Assembly: GCA_002394665.1 (NCBI GenBank)
Contig: DGUL01000010.1
Span: 5,551 to 69,550, forward strand
Source: Rickettsiales bacterium UBA4311
Lineage (GTDB): Bacteria; Pseudomonadota; Alphaproteobacteria; Rickettsiales; Deianiraeaceae
Reading direction: 5' to 3'
DNA: 64,000 nt
Position 1 is the stretch's first letter, and the number at the start of each line of letters is the position of its first letter. The position numbers and the translations under genes were made by a program. Under the pieces are notes generated by a model. It was not told the origin of the DNA, ran no database searches, and saw only the letters and a program-made list of their open reading frames with translations. Below are positions 8,731 through 17,131 of this stretch, piece by piece.

Positions 8731-9678
8731 TTATTTTTTCTCGCTTGCAAGTAGTCTTTCAACTTCCAAAGCACAAACGCAAGCAGTTCCGCAGGCGATA
8801 ATTGCTTGTTTATGGTATTCATCTTGAACGTCTCCGCAAGCAAAAATGCCTTTAACGCTCGTTTCTTTTGTAATTGCGTCTGTTTTGATGTATCCTCGTT
8901 CATTTAATTCTAATTTACCTTGAAATAAATCACTACAAGGTTTATGTCCGATGGCAACAAAAACGCCATCAAGTTGTATTTCTTCAACTTCACCAGTATC
9001 GTTATTTTTTAATTTTATACCATTTACAAATTTTCCCATAAAATCGCTGTCTCCAAGTATTTCCTCGGTTGTAAATGGAGTTTTTATTTGTATGTTTTCA
9101 ATTTCATTTAATTGCTTTAAAAGCACTTTTTCAGCTTTAAAATTGCTATTTCTGTGTATCAAAACAACTGATTTTGCAATTTTTGACAAGTAAATTGCTT
9201 CTGATACCGCTGTATTTCCTCCGCCTATGACTGCGACATTTTTGCCTTTGTAGAAATTCCCATCGCAAACAGCACAAGCGGAAACACCAAAACCTTTATA
9301 TTCTTCTTCGCCTTTTACGCCAAGCCATTTTGCTTTCGCACCTGTTGCTACGATAATAGTGTCTGCAACGTAAATATTTCCATTGCCTTTACAGACGAAA
9401 GGTCTTTTACTTACGTCAACTTCCGTGATTACATCGTTTATTGTTTTTGCTCCGCATTTTTCAGCTTGAATTCTCATTTTTTCAGTCAACTCTCCACCTT
9501 TGATATTTTCAAAACCGGGAAAGTTTTCAACCTCGTTAGTTGTAGCTAATTGTCCGCCAACTTCTCCGCAAATTATTATTGGTTCAAGGCCGGCTCTTCC
9601 GGTATAAATTCCAGCCGTGCAACCAGCGACGCCAGAGCCAATAATTAAACATTTCGTTTTGTGTTCCATATGGAACAT
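8731..9678 (-). CDS. trxB: Thioredoxin reductase
   Basis: 315 residues. FAD-binding GxGxxG as IIGSGVAGCTAGIYTGRAGL (about residues 12-31), the redox-active CAVCDG motif (near residue 136), a second Rossmann block VIGGGNTAVSEAIYL for NADPH, and the C-terminal FAD block GIFACGDVQDEYHKQAIIACGTACVCALEVERLL. It reduces thioredoxin with NADPH in the cytosol. The start could be the first ATG (MFHMEH) or the ATG at 9669 (MEHKTKC). It is divergent from folD with about 80 bases between them. Confidence 0.95.
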   Translation of the reverse strand: MFHMEHKTKCLIIGSGVAGCTAGIYTGRAGLEPIIICGEVGGQLATTNEVENFPGFENIKGGELTEKMRIQAEKCGAKTINDVITEVDVSKRPFVCKGNGNIYVADTIIVATGAKAKWLGVKGEEEYKGFGVSACAVCDGNFYKGKNVAVIGGGNTAVSEAIYLSKIAKSVVLIHRNSNFKAEKVLLKQLNEIENIQIKTPFTTEEILGDSDFMGKFVNGIKLKNNDTGEVEEIQLDGVFVAIGHKPCSDLFQGKLELNERGYIKTDAITKETSVKGIFACGDVQDEYHKQAIIACGTACVCALEVERLLASEKK

Positions 9679-9759
9679 CGAATTTTTTATAACATAAAAA
9701 TCAAGAAAACTTGCTTTTTATAAGGTGGAAGCTTGTAGTTTGTTGTTTTTATTCAAAAA

Positions 9760-10713
9760 ATGTCAGTTGATGATTTTGAAAAAAATAAAATAGATGGTCT
9801 TGGTTTTGCGGTTGAAATAAGAAAAAAGTTAGCTGTTGAATTGAGTGAATTTAATAAAAAATTTGGTATTAAACCGAAAATTGCGATTGTGTTAGTTGGA
9901 AATAATACTGCCAGCGAGATTTATGTGAGACAGAAAATGAAAATTGCCAGCGAGGTTGGAATTGTTGCGGAGCTAAAAAGATTTTCAGATGATATTAAAG
10001 AAAAAGCTTTGATAGAAGAGGTTGAAAAAGTTAACGAAAACGATGAAATTTGCGGGATGATAGTTCAAATGCCTCTACCTCAACATATAGATGCGAGCAA
10101 GGTTTTATTGCATATTTTGCCGCAAAAAGATATTGACGGGCTTCATCCTTTTAATGCTGGGCTTTTAACTTGTAGTAAAAATGTTCCTTATAAAATCAAT
10201 GAAGTTTTTGAAGACAATGTTGATGAAAAAATTGATAAATTTAAAGAGTTAGGAAAAACAATTCCTTTTATACCTTGTACTCCTTTGGGTTGTTTGCATT
10301 TGATTGAAGAAACACTTTTAAAAAATGGAGAAAAAATTGAAGGTAAAAATGCGGTGATTTTTGGCAATTCTAATTTGGTCTCAAAACCAATGGCTCGTTT
10401 GCTTTTGCAGGCGGGAGCAACAACTACAACACTACATAGCAGAAGCAAAAATTTTGACAATATAGTTGAAAATGCCGATATTATCGTGAGTGCAACGGGA
10501 AAAAAGCAGGAATTAAAAAATATCAAGAAGAGTGCAATTTTAATTGATGTAGGTATTCACAAAATTAGCGGGCAAGATGGAATTTTTGGAGATTTAGATT
10601 TTCAAGAAATAGTAAAAACAAATAGAATTACACCAGTTCCAAAAGGTGTAGGCCCTATGACGGTTGCGAGTTTAATGGTAAACGCTTTTCTTTCTGCCTT
10701 GAAAAATATTTAA
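9760..10713 (+). CDS. folD: Methylenetetrahydrofolate dehydrogenase/cyclohydrolase FolD
   Basis: A 317-residue bifunctional enzyme interconverting 5,10-methylene-, methenyl- and 10-formyl-tetrahydrofolate. The catalytic Tyr-Lys pair lies in SEIYVRQKMK, followed by IVQMPLPQHI, KDIDGLHPFNAG, FIPCTPLG, the NADP block IFGNSNLVSKPMARLLL and the closing VPKGVGPMTVASLM. Between NAGLL and PCTPLG there are about 35 residues where E. coli FolD has about 10, so an insertion of roughly 25 residues (Asp/Glu/Lys-rich) sits near the active-site entrance. The final Gly of GxSxxVG is Ser here. Its stop shares four bases with the convergent gene that follows. Confidence 0.93.
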   Translation: MSVDDFEKNKIDGLGFAVEIRKKLAVELSEFNKKFGIKPKIAIVLVGNNTASEIYVRQKMKIASEVGIVAELKRFSDDIKEKALIEEVEKVNENDEICGMIVQMPLPQHIDASKVLLHILPQKDIDGLHPFNAGLLTCSKNVPYKINEVFEDNVDEKIDKFKELGKTIPFIPCTPLGCLHLIEETLLKNGEKIEGKNAVIFGNSNLVSKPMARLLLQAGATTTTLHSRSKNFDNIVENADIIVSATGKKQELKNIKKSAILIDVGIHKISGQDGIFGDLDFQEIVKTNRITPVPKGVGPMTVASLMVNAFLSALKNI

Positions 10714-11375
10714 CTTTTTGCTTCGCAACAGAGATCGTTGCTTAAAGCAGTTGAGTTGAGAGTGTTGTTTGGATTATTACTATTGATTTTACTTTTGTTT
10801 TCTTTTTGCGTTGGCCTTATGTCATCTTGTCTCGCTTGCTCTATTTTAGTATTTTTTCTTGTTATTTCTTCGGGTGAAGAATTAGCATTTCTTTCAACTA
10901 TCCAGTTTTTATCAGCCTGTATTTGTGAAGCTTTAACTCTGTATCTTGTGTATTTATTTTTATTTTTCTCTATTACTTCATCTTTTTTTAGTTCCGTTAA
11001 AGTGTTCTCATCTTTAATACCAAGCACTCCTCTGTAAATTGAATAAATTGGAGGTATCATTAATGACAAAAATTTATATAATCCGCCTATTTTTTCTTTA
11101 TTTAGCAAATCTTGTTCTTCTCGCGATAGTTTTTCTCCTTTATTATATTTTTCTCTTATTATTTTTTGTTTTCTACCAAGTAGTTTGTTGGCTTGATTTA
11201 TGCCTCTCCAAGAGCGATACATTGCGTAAGGCCAAAATAAAATCATCAGTAAAATTCGCCAGCCAAGAATTTTTTGTTCTTTTTTTATTATTCTTTTTTC
11301 TTTTTCTGTGTGCCACCTTTGTGGCTCCGTCCTTGAAACGTAATACGCAATATATTCTTCCTCTGTTTGCGACAT
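10710..11375 (-). CDS. Hypothetical membrane-associated protein
   Basis: About 221 residues from the ATG at 11375 (MSQTEEEYIAYYV); a further ATG seven codons upstream is possible. A hydrophobic stretch near residues 40-56 (WRILLMILFWPYAMYRSW) and another near 102-118 (YKFLSLMIPPIYSIYRGV) could be membrane-associated; each is followed by an RG(I/V).G..-type segment, suggesting an internal duplication (MYRSWRGINQAN and IYRGVLGIKDEN). The C-terminal third is hydrophilic, Asn/Ser/Lys-rich and probably disordered. Family unknown. Tail-to-tail with folD, sharing the sequence TTAA for both stop codons. Confidence 0.6.
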   Translation of the reverse strand: MSQTEEEYIAYYVSRTEPQRWHTEKEKRIIKKEQKILGWRILLMILFWPYAMYRSWRGINQANKLLGRKQKIIREKYNKGEKLSREEQDLLNKEKIGGLYKFLSLMIPPIYSIYRGVLGIKDENTLTELKKDEVIEKNKNKYTRYRVKASQIQADKNWIVERNANSSPEEITRKNTKIEQARQDDIRPTQKENKSKINSNNPNNTLNSTALSNDLCCEAKS

Positions 11376-11472
11376 ATGCTTTTTATAATAAATCATTATT
11401 TAATAATTGAAATATTTTTTATTAACTCTTTACCTTTCTTGATAAATAAAAATTTTATTTATTTGCATAAAT

Positions 11473-13281
11473 GTGGCTTATAATACTTTAAACATTCGTA
11501 ATTTTTCCATTATAGCACATATAGATCACGGCAAGAGCACAGTTAGTGATAGAATTATACAAATCTGCGGAGGGCTTCAAGACAGGGAAATGACGGAGCA
11601 AGTGCTTGATAGTATGGATATTGAAAAAGAGCGAGGAATTACGATTAAATCACAAACGGTTCGGTTGAAATACACTGCAAAAGATGGAAAAGAATATATT
11701 TTGAACTTAATGGATACACCGGGGCACGTTGATTTTGGTTATGAAGTTAGCCGTTGTCTTTCGGCCTGCGAAGGATGTATTTTGCTTGTTGACGCAACAC
11801 AGGGTGTAGAGGCTCAAACTCTTGCTAATACCTACAAAGCAATAGATGTTGGAATTGAAATAATGCCAGCACTCAACAAGATTGACCTGCCGTCTTCAAA
11901 TGTAGAAAACTGCAAAAAGCAAATAGAAGAAGTTATTGGAATAGACACAGCGGATATATCGTTAGTTAGTGGCAAAACTGGCGAAGGAGTTGAAGAAATG
12001 TTGGAGAAAGTTATTGCAAAAATTCCTGCTCCACAAGGAAAGTTGGAAAATCCGCTAAAAGCACTGCTCGTTGATGCTTGGTATGATATTTATTTGGGCG
12101 TAATTCTTCTTGTTCGCGTGCTTGACGGACAACTTAAAAAAGGGGCAAAAATTAAAACTTTGTCAAATGGCAACGAATATACAATAGAGCAACTTGGATT
12201 TTTTACACCAAAAAAAGTTCCGTGCGATAGTATAAAAGCGGGCGAAGTTGGCTATATTTGTGCTAATTTCAAAAATGTTCAAGATTGCAACATTGGCGAC
12301 ACAATAGTAAGCAGTGAGGACACAGAAACAAAACCTTTGCCCGGATTTAAGAAAGTTCAGCCAGTCGTTTTTTGCGGGGTTTATCCTATTGACACAGAGG
12401 ACTACAACAAACTAAAAGAAAGTTTGGCAAAATTAGCATTAAACGACAGCAGTATAAACTATGAATACGAAACCTCCGCATCACTTGGAATGGGCTTCCG
12501 TTGCGGATTTTTGGGGCTTCTTCATATGGAGGTTATACACGAAAGGTTGGAGCGTGAATTTGATTTGAATATCATAACAACTGCACCAAGTGTTGTGTAT
12601 AAAGTTTATCTCCAAAGCGGAGAAGTTATAGATGTTCATAATCCAAGTGATATGCCGGATTTGACATATGTAAATCATATTGAGGAGCCGATTGCGGAGG
12701 TTAGTATTTTGACAACGGAAGAGTATATTGGAGATTTGATAAAGTTGTGCGAAGAAAGACGTGGAAAGCAGAAAAATCTTTCGTTTAGCGGTGGAAACAG
12801 GGCGGTTATAACATATGATATTCCACTTGGAGAAATTGTTTTTGACTTCCACGATAAATTAAAAAGTGTCAGCAGAGGCTATGCGAGTTTTGAGTGGAAC
12901 ATAAGCCGATACGAGGAAAGCGATATTGTAAAAGTTGATATTTTGCTAAACGGAGAAAAAATGGATGCCCTTGCGTTGATGACACATAAAAGCAGAGCAG
13001 AAGGACGCGGACGTGCTTTGTGTTTGAAGTTGAAAGATTTGATACCTCGTCAGCAGTTTGTAATTCCAATTCAAGCGGCATTGGGCGGAAAAATCATTGC
13101 ACGCGAAACCATTTCAGCATACCGCAAAGACGTGACCGCAAAATGCTACGGAGGAGATATTACCAGAAAGCGAAAACTCCTTGAAAAACAGAAAAAAGGT
13201 AAAAAAAGAATGAAGATGTGCGGAAACGTCGAAGTTCCGCAATCTGCATTCTTGGCGGTGTTAAAAATGGGAGAAGATTAG
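11473..13281 (+). CDS. lepA: Elongation factor 4 (LepA)
   Basis: A 602-residue translational GTPase with GTG start. G-motifs: AHIDHGKST (G1), RGITIKSQT (G2), DTPGHVDF (G3), NKIDLP (G4), SGKTGEG (G5). EF4-specific features follow: the EF-G-like domains and the C-terminal domain ending GKKRMKMCGNVEVPQSAFLAVL, the LepA signature that replaces EF-G domain IV. It remodels stalled or mis-translocated ribosomes. Length is normal, so this copy is intact. The last about 80 bases are duplicated at 14411-14488, beyond the next gene. Confidence 0.97.
   Translation: MAYNTLNIRNFSIIAHIDHGKSTVSDRIIQICGGLQDREMTEQVLDSMDIEKERGITIKSQTVRLKYTAKDGKEYILNLMDTPGHVDFGYEVSRCLSACEGCILLVDATQGVEAQTLANTYKAIDVGIEIMPALNKIDLPSSNVENCKKQIEEVIGIDTADISLVSGKTGEGVEEMLEKVIAKIPAPQGKLENPLKALLVDAWYDIYLGVILLVRVLDGQLKKGAKIKTLSNGNEYTIEQLGFFTPKKVPCDSIKAGEVGYICANFKNVQDCNIGDTIVSSEDTETKPLPGFKKVQPVVFCGVYPIDTEDYNKLKESLAKLALNDSSINYEYETSASLGMGFRCGFLGLLHMEVIHERLEREFDLNIITTAPSVVYKVYLQSGEVIDVHNPSDMPDLTYVNHIEEPIAEVSILTTEEYIGDLIKLCEERRGKQKNLSFSGGNRAVITYDIPLGEIVFDFHDKLKSVSRGYASFEWNISRYEESDIVKVDILLNGEKMDALALMTHKSRAEGRGRALCLKLKDLIPRQQFVIPIQAALGGKIIARETISAYRKDVTAKCYGGDITRKRKLLEKQKKGKKRMKMCGNVEVPQSAFLAVLKMGED
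13201..13250 (+). repeat. Direct-repeat core in the lepA 3' end (left copy)
   Basis: Bases 13201-13250 match 14411-14460 at 49 of 50 positions (the single difference is C at 13230 versus T at 14440). Beyond the core, the two copies keep encoding the same LepA tail (AFLAVLKM) but with different codons in third positions. The repeat encloses one minus-strand gene, an arrangement like the att sites of an element that inserts into the 3' end of a conserved gene and restores it. Confidence 0.85.
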
Positions 13282-13298
13282 AGATTAGAAAAAACAAT

Positions 13299-14360
13299 TC
13301 AAATTCCTGTGCTTCCTTTTTTATTCATTTTATTTTTATTTACTTCATCTTTGCTGAAGGTGATGTCGTTGTTTTTTGTTTTTCTATTTTTTTTCCACGT
13401 TCTATGACCTTCATCGATAAATTGATTGCTAAAATCGTTTATAACGACACGTTTTTCATCTTGCATACACGGGAATATAGCTTTTGGATCTGATAAAGGT
13501 GTATATTCGCTCATTTGGTTCATATACATATGAATAATATTCTCTATTATTTCATTTCTGTCGTTTTGCGAATTTGCAAAAATAATTCCATTTTCAAATT
13601 TTGTGCTATCGGCATTGTCTTGCGGTTTGCAACAGCATAATTCAATGTTTTCGGGAAACTTTTTTGCCCCAATGTTGTCTTTCTGCAATACATTATTTTG
13701 TATTATATCAAAATCGTGATATAACAATGTTGAATCGTTACTGTTAGGCAAGAATGTTTTTTTATTGTTATTGGTTTGAATGGCCAAATTTTTTAATACT
13801 TTTGGTTGCAACAAAAGTAGTAATCTGGCACAATCAACTATATTTCCAAGACTGTTTCGCTCAACTTGATCTGCATTTTTCTCAGGATTCGCGAAATGAT
13901 ATTCTATTAGTTTGTTAATATGTTCTTTAAAATCTGATATTTTTGTATATTTGCTCTTCTTGTTAATGGTTCCAACGTCAAACTTAAAAGCAACTTCCTG
14001 TTTTAATGGTATATCTGCAATGTTTTTGATGTAATCATCATAGTCTACAAGATAACAATTTGGAATATCTTTTACAACATCTTTTAATTGTTTTTTTTCT
14101 TCATTTTTGTTTTCAAGCATCTTGCTACTATAAACGAGAATACAGGCTTCATTTTTTTCTGCCATTTTCTTGCACTCTCCTTGCAGTGTTTTAACATAAT
14201 CCACACATATATCTTCTCCGCTGTTGGATGAAGGATAGGTATATTTAAAAGAATGTTCGCCGTCAATTTGTTGTTTTGTCGGCAATGCACCACCAAACCA
14301 CATCATTAAATGCGTCGTTCCTTTTGGGACTGAAAAGTTTGTTGTAGATTTTTTTTCCAT
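13299..14360 (-). CDS. Possible DxD glycosyltransferase (toxin/effector type)
   Basis: About 353 residues from the ATG at 14360. An upstream extension to 14459 is open but is only the antisense of the duplicated lepA tail, so I exclude it. The start THLMMWFGGALP (about residues 16-27) resembles the I-HFIW-GG-LP opening of clostridial-toxin-type glycosyltransferases and SetA-like effectors. A later block, IVDCARLLLLLQPKVL, followed by YHDFDI (DxD at residues 216-218) recalls their ASD-LR...GG-YLD-D region. A following ENGIIFANSQN...II fits the third conserved block. There is no signal peptide, and the C-terminus is very basic (KKNRKTKNND...NKNKMNKKG). The assignment is from motif spacing only and is tentative. 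The gene sits inside a lepA-tail direct repeat. Confidence 0.5.
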   Translation of the reverse strand: MEKKSTTNFSVPKGTTHLMMWFGGALPTKQQIDGEHSFKYTYPSSNSGEDICVDYVKTLQGECKKMAEKNEACILVYSSKMLENKNEEKKQLKDVVKDIPNCYLVDYDDYIKNIADIPLKQEVAFKFDVGTINKKSKYTKISDFKEHINKLIEYHFANPEKNADQVERNSLGNIVDCARLLLLLQPKVLKNLAIQTNNNKKTFLPNSNDSTLLYHDFDIIQNNVLQKDNIGAKKFPENIELCCCKPQDNADSTKFENGIIFANSQNDRNEIIENIIHMYMNQMSEYTPLSDPKAIFPCMQDEKRVVINDFSNQFIDEGHRTWKKNRKTKNNDITFSKDEVNKNKMNKKGSTGI

Positions 14361-14410
14361 AAAACAGTTTGTTAAGCTTATCAAAAAAAAAAAAAAAAAC
14401 AAACCAAAAT

Positions 14411-14488
14411 AAAAAAAGAATGAAGATGTGCGGAAACGTTGAAGTTCCGCAATCTGCATTTTTAGCTGTTTTGAAGATGGATGATTGA
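14411..14488 (+). pseudogene. Orphan second copy of the lepA 3' end
   Basis: Encodes KKRMKMCGNVEVPQSAFLAV then LKMDD and a TGA stop at 14486-14488, the same as the last about 25 residues of LepA (which ends LKMGED). There is no start or upstream lepA sequence, so it is a fragment. The 190 bases after it up to the adk region contain only low-complexity T/A-rich sequence in which I see no supported gene. Confidence 0.85.
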
Positions 14489-14750
14489 TTTACGAGTTTT
14501 CTTTTTTTGTTTGCTCGTTTTTTTTGTTTCTTGTCTCTTGCTTTTGGTTTTTTTGCTTTGTATTTTCTCAATTTTGATGTTTCGTCCTTTTATCTTCGTG
14601 TTATGTTGTTTAGTTTTAATCTTATAAAGTTCTAAAAGTTTAAAGGTTTTAGAATTCATTGCTTTAGACAAAAAGTCTATGTTAAAAATCAATCATTTTT
14701 CTCTTGCAATTTATTTTTATAATTCAAGAAAATTCGACGGGCTTTCTCCT

Positions 14751-15536
14751 ATGAGGAAAATTTTTCTTCTATTGTTTTGCCTTTTATTGCTGGTTTTGGT
14801 AATATATGGCGTCAGGTTTTTTAAAAAGTGTAGTATGAGTTCGGAAAAGAAGTTGTTTAATATAGTGCTTGTTGGAGCTGCTGGCAGTGGAAAAGGAACG
14901 CAAGCAGACATTATTAAAAACGAGTTGAATTTACTTCCAATCTCTGCTGGCGAAGCTTTAAGGCAATATCGTCAAGACCCTAATGCGAAATACACGAAAA
15001 CAATTAATGAATATATTGATAAAGGTATGCTTGTGCCTGTTGAGATAACTAACGAGATTATTGGAAATTATGTTGATAAACATGTTTTCTGTAAGGATTG
15101 TAAATATAGCGGTGTAATCTTTGATGGTTATCCAAGACAAATTGATCAGTTGACTTTCTTAGATGAATATTTGAGCAAGAAAGGCAATAAAATTGATGCC
15201 GTTGTTTACATTGACGTTCCAATGGAAGAGCTTGTTGAGCGTTTGAGCGGTCGCTTTGCTTGCAGTCAGTGCGGTGAACTTTATCACAAAAAGAACAAGC
15301 CAACAAAGGTTGCGGGAGTTTGCGATAAGTGCGGGGGCACACATTTCACGGTGAGAGATGACGATAAAGATGAGGATGCAATAAGAACGAGGTTTAAGAT
15401 ATTTGAAGAGAGCACAAAGAATGTATTGGAAACATATCAAAAAAGGGGGATTGTCTTAAAGGTCAATGGTAGCAAGTTGCCTCGTGAAATAGCTGACGAG
15501 ATAATAACCAAACTAAAGGCAGTCAAAGGAGAGTAG
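14751..15536 (+). CDS. adk: Adenylate kinase with N-terminal membrane segment
   Basis: The conserved enzyme begins near residue 36: P-loop VGAAGSGKGTQ, DGYPRQ (the NMP-binding/Walker B region), and a LID domain with four Cys (CSQCG...CDKCGG) typical of zinc-type long adenylate kinases, then RDDDKDEDAIRTRF. It interconverts ATP, ADP and AMP. Unusually, the open frame continues upstream: ATG 14751 adds MRKIFLLLFCLLLLVLVIYG followed by VRFFKKC, a textbook membrane anchor. An internal ATG at 14835 would give a normal soluble enzyme of 233 residues. No Shine-Dalgarno sequence separates the two options. The frame is open further upstream to 14679 without conserved features. Confidence 0.88.
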   Translation: MRKIFLLLFCLLLLVLVIYGVRFFKKCSMSSEKKLFNIVLVGAAGSGKGTQADIIKNELNLLPISAGEALRQYRQDPNAKYTKTINEYIDKGMLVPVEITNEIIGNYVDKHVFCKDCKYSGVIFDGYPRQIDQLTFLDEYLSKKGNKIDAVVYIDVPMEELVERLSGRFACSQCGELYHKKNKPTKVAGVCDKCGGTHFTVRDDDKDEDAIRTRFKIFEESTKNVLETYQKRGIVLKVNGSKLPREIADEIITKLKAVKGE

Positions 15537-15590
15537 TTCTCTGCTGTTTTTTATTTTTGTCTTTTCTTTGTTTGTACTCACTTCGCAGGT

Positions 15591-16121
15591 ATGCGGGTTT
15601 GTTTTTTATTTTTGAATTTTCTTTGTTGTTTTGCTTTTTTTTTTAAAGTTGGTTTTTGTGAAAGTGTAAATCGCTCGTTGCCATCTTTTGAAGAGAGTTT
15701 TGGCAGGTGGAATGTTTTTACAATTTATAAAGATAATAGAAAGGTTTGCTACTTAGTTAGTTCGCCAGTTGATTTAAGTGGAAACCATAAGGATAATAGG
15801 AGCCCTTACATTATGGTTTCGCTGTTTAATAAGACACTGAAGCAGGAAATAAGTATTGCTTCTGGCTATATTTATCGTGCAAATTCTGTGGTTTCTTTTA
15901 GTATCGATGGGAAGCAAGAACGTTTTATCGCCGAAAGTGAAACGCTTGCTTGGACTGAAAAAACCGGAAGCGACAAAAGAATTATAAACGAAATGTTGAA
16001 CGGATTTAAAATTTTTGTTTTTGCCGAAAGTTATGCCAATACTTACTCCGTTGATACTTACTCGCTAAGTGGTTTTAAACAAGCATATCAAAAGGCTTTG
16101 AAACTATGCGAAAAAGATTAA
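15591..16121 (+). CDS. Invasion-associated locus B (IalB) family protein
   Basis: 176 residues with a signal peptide (about residues 1-23, ending KVGFCES). The mature part follows the IalB family pattern: FGRWNVFTIYKDNRKVCYLVSSP, a short Arg-Pro-Tyr segment (NRSPYIMVSLF), EISIASGYIYRANSVVSFSIDG, an AW near residue 122, INEMLNGFKIFVFAES, and DTYSLSGFKQAYQKALKLC at the end. IalB of Bartonella is linked to erythrocyte invasion, but the family is widespread in alphaproteobacteria and its molecular role is unclear. Length is typical. Confidence 0.85.
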   Translation: MRVCFLFLNFLCCFAFFFKVGFCESVNRSLPSFEESFGRWNVFTIYKDNRKVCYLVSSPVDLSGNHKDNRSPYIMVSLFNKTLKQEISIASGYIYRANSVVSFSIDGKQERFIAESETLAWTEKTGSDKRIINEMLNGFKIFVFAESYANTYSVDTYSLSGFKQAYQKALKLCEKD

Positions 16122-16149
16122 ATTTTTTTGAGATCTTTTTTAAATATTC

Positions 16150-17085
16150 TTGCTATTTATATTGTGGTTTTTTTTAAAAACTCGTTTTCAAGTGGGGAGA
16201 TTGTTTGGGGTTTTTTCTAGCTTTCTTGGCGATTTGCTTGTAAGGTTTTATATTGAAATTATTGCTGGTGTCTGGGCTGTCGTGATAATGATGCCATTGG
16301 ATAACTATCTTTATACCAAATATACAGGGCAGGGCACATATGTTATTAATGGCAATTTTTGGATATTTTTCGTAATCTTTACAGTCGCTTTTGTTTTGCT
16401 AGGTGTCCTTGTTCCGAAGGTTAGAAAAAGAAAGTTTTTAAATATGTTAAATGTCTTGGTGCAGACAAATCAGATTACTATTTCACAGAAAAAAAAGATG
16501 TATGAAATTGCTTGCCGTTCGCAGAATTTTTTGGATTTATTCACCAAAAATGGAATGTTGCAGTTTTTAATGAAAAATATTTTTTCCGTTGGTATAGTTT
16601 TTGCTTATTTTGCCTTTGAAGGTTTGATTGTTAAAACAATGTTTGGCGAAACAAGAATTGTCGCTTGGATTTTTTTCTGGCTGTTTATTGCTTTGTTGAT
16701 TTTGGAAGGCCTACTTGATGGTTTGATTGCCAAGAATATGGTTAATCAAAAGAAAAAACAAGAGATGGATATTGGTAAAATTTACGGCTCAAACAAAAAG
16801 CTCATCACTTATCTTCTTGATGGGGTTAGTAGGGGAAACAATTTGAGCGAGAAAGTCAGTCAGGTCGTTTATGAAGATACGGTTGAGGATATTTCTAAAA
16901 TTATGCTTTCTTCCAATGATAACGAGGGCACGAAAATGAAGAGGGAAGCTCATCCAAAAAAGCAAATACCAAAGGGCAAAAATGAAAAAATTAAACGAGG
17001 TATTGTTGTTAGCAAAGTAAAGAAGAGGAAAAATGAGAATTTAACGAAACAAAGAAACGGCAAGAGAAAAGGTAAGAGAAAATAA
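16150..17085 (+). CDS. Hypothetical polytopic membrane protein with basic tail
   Basis: Up to 311 residues from TTG 16150; a GTG at 16192 is an alternative start. About five hydrophobic segments: near residues 20-50 (LLVRFYIEIIAGVWAVVIMMPL), 70-90 (FWIFFVIFTVAFVLLGVLV), 143-163 (IFSVGIVFAYFAFEGLIV) and 173-195 (AWIFFWLFIALLILEGLLDGLI). The last about 60 residues are extremely Lys/Arg-rich (KKRKNENL..., ending GKRKGKRK) and should be cytoplasmic and could bind nucleic acid or lipid head groups. I recognise no family. Confidence 0.65.
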   Translation: MLFILWFFLKTRFQVGRLFGVFSSFLGDLLVRFYIEIIAGVWAVVIMMPLDNYLYTKYTGQGTYVINGNFWIFFVIFTVAFVLLGVLVPKVRKRKFLNMLNVLVQTNQITISQKKKMYEIACRSQNFLDLFTKNGMLQFLMKNIFSVGIVFAYFAFEGLIVKTMFGETRIVAWIFFWLFIALLILEGLLDGLIAKNMVNQKKKQEMDIGKIYGSNKKLITYLLDGVSRGNNLSEKVSQVVYEDTVEDISKIMLSSNDNEGTKMKREAHPKKQIPKGKNEKIKRGIVVSKVKKRKNENLTKQRNGKRKGKRK

Positions 17086-17131
17086 TCTTGGTTTTTTTTT
17101 AAAAAAATCCTTCAAAAGTTGTGTTGAGCCA

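Noticed and set aside
8643..8903. Minus-strand 86-codon frame at the trxB end
   Set aside because: It overlaps trxB in another frame on the same strand, and its remainder is Lys-rich low-complexity sequence; no support.
14361..14459. Upstream extension of the glycosyltransferase-like gene (MQIAELQRFRTSS)
   Set aside because: These codons are the antisense of the duplicated lepA tail and a poly-A stretch; a normal ATG at 14360 precedes the conserved start.
13299..14488. Transposon interpretation of the lepA-tail repeat
   Set aside because: No transposase or terminal inverted repeats are visible, and the direct repeats are about 80 bases of coding sequence, far longer than target-site duplications.
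14462..14692. Minus-strand 76-codon frame rich in Lys, Thr and Gln
   Set aside because: It overlaps the duplicated lepA tail and is made of low-complexity A/T sequence; no hydrophobic core or conserved motif. I treat it as chance.
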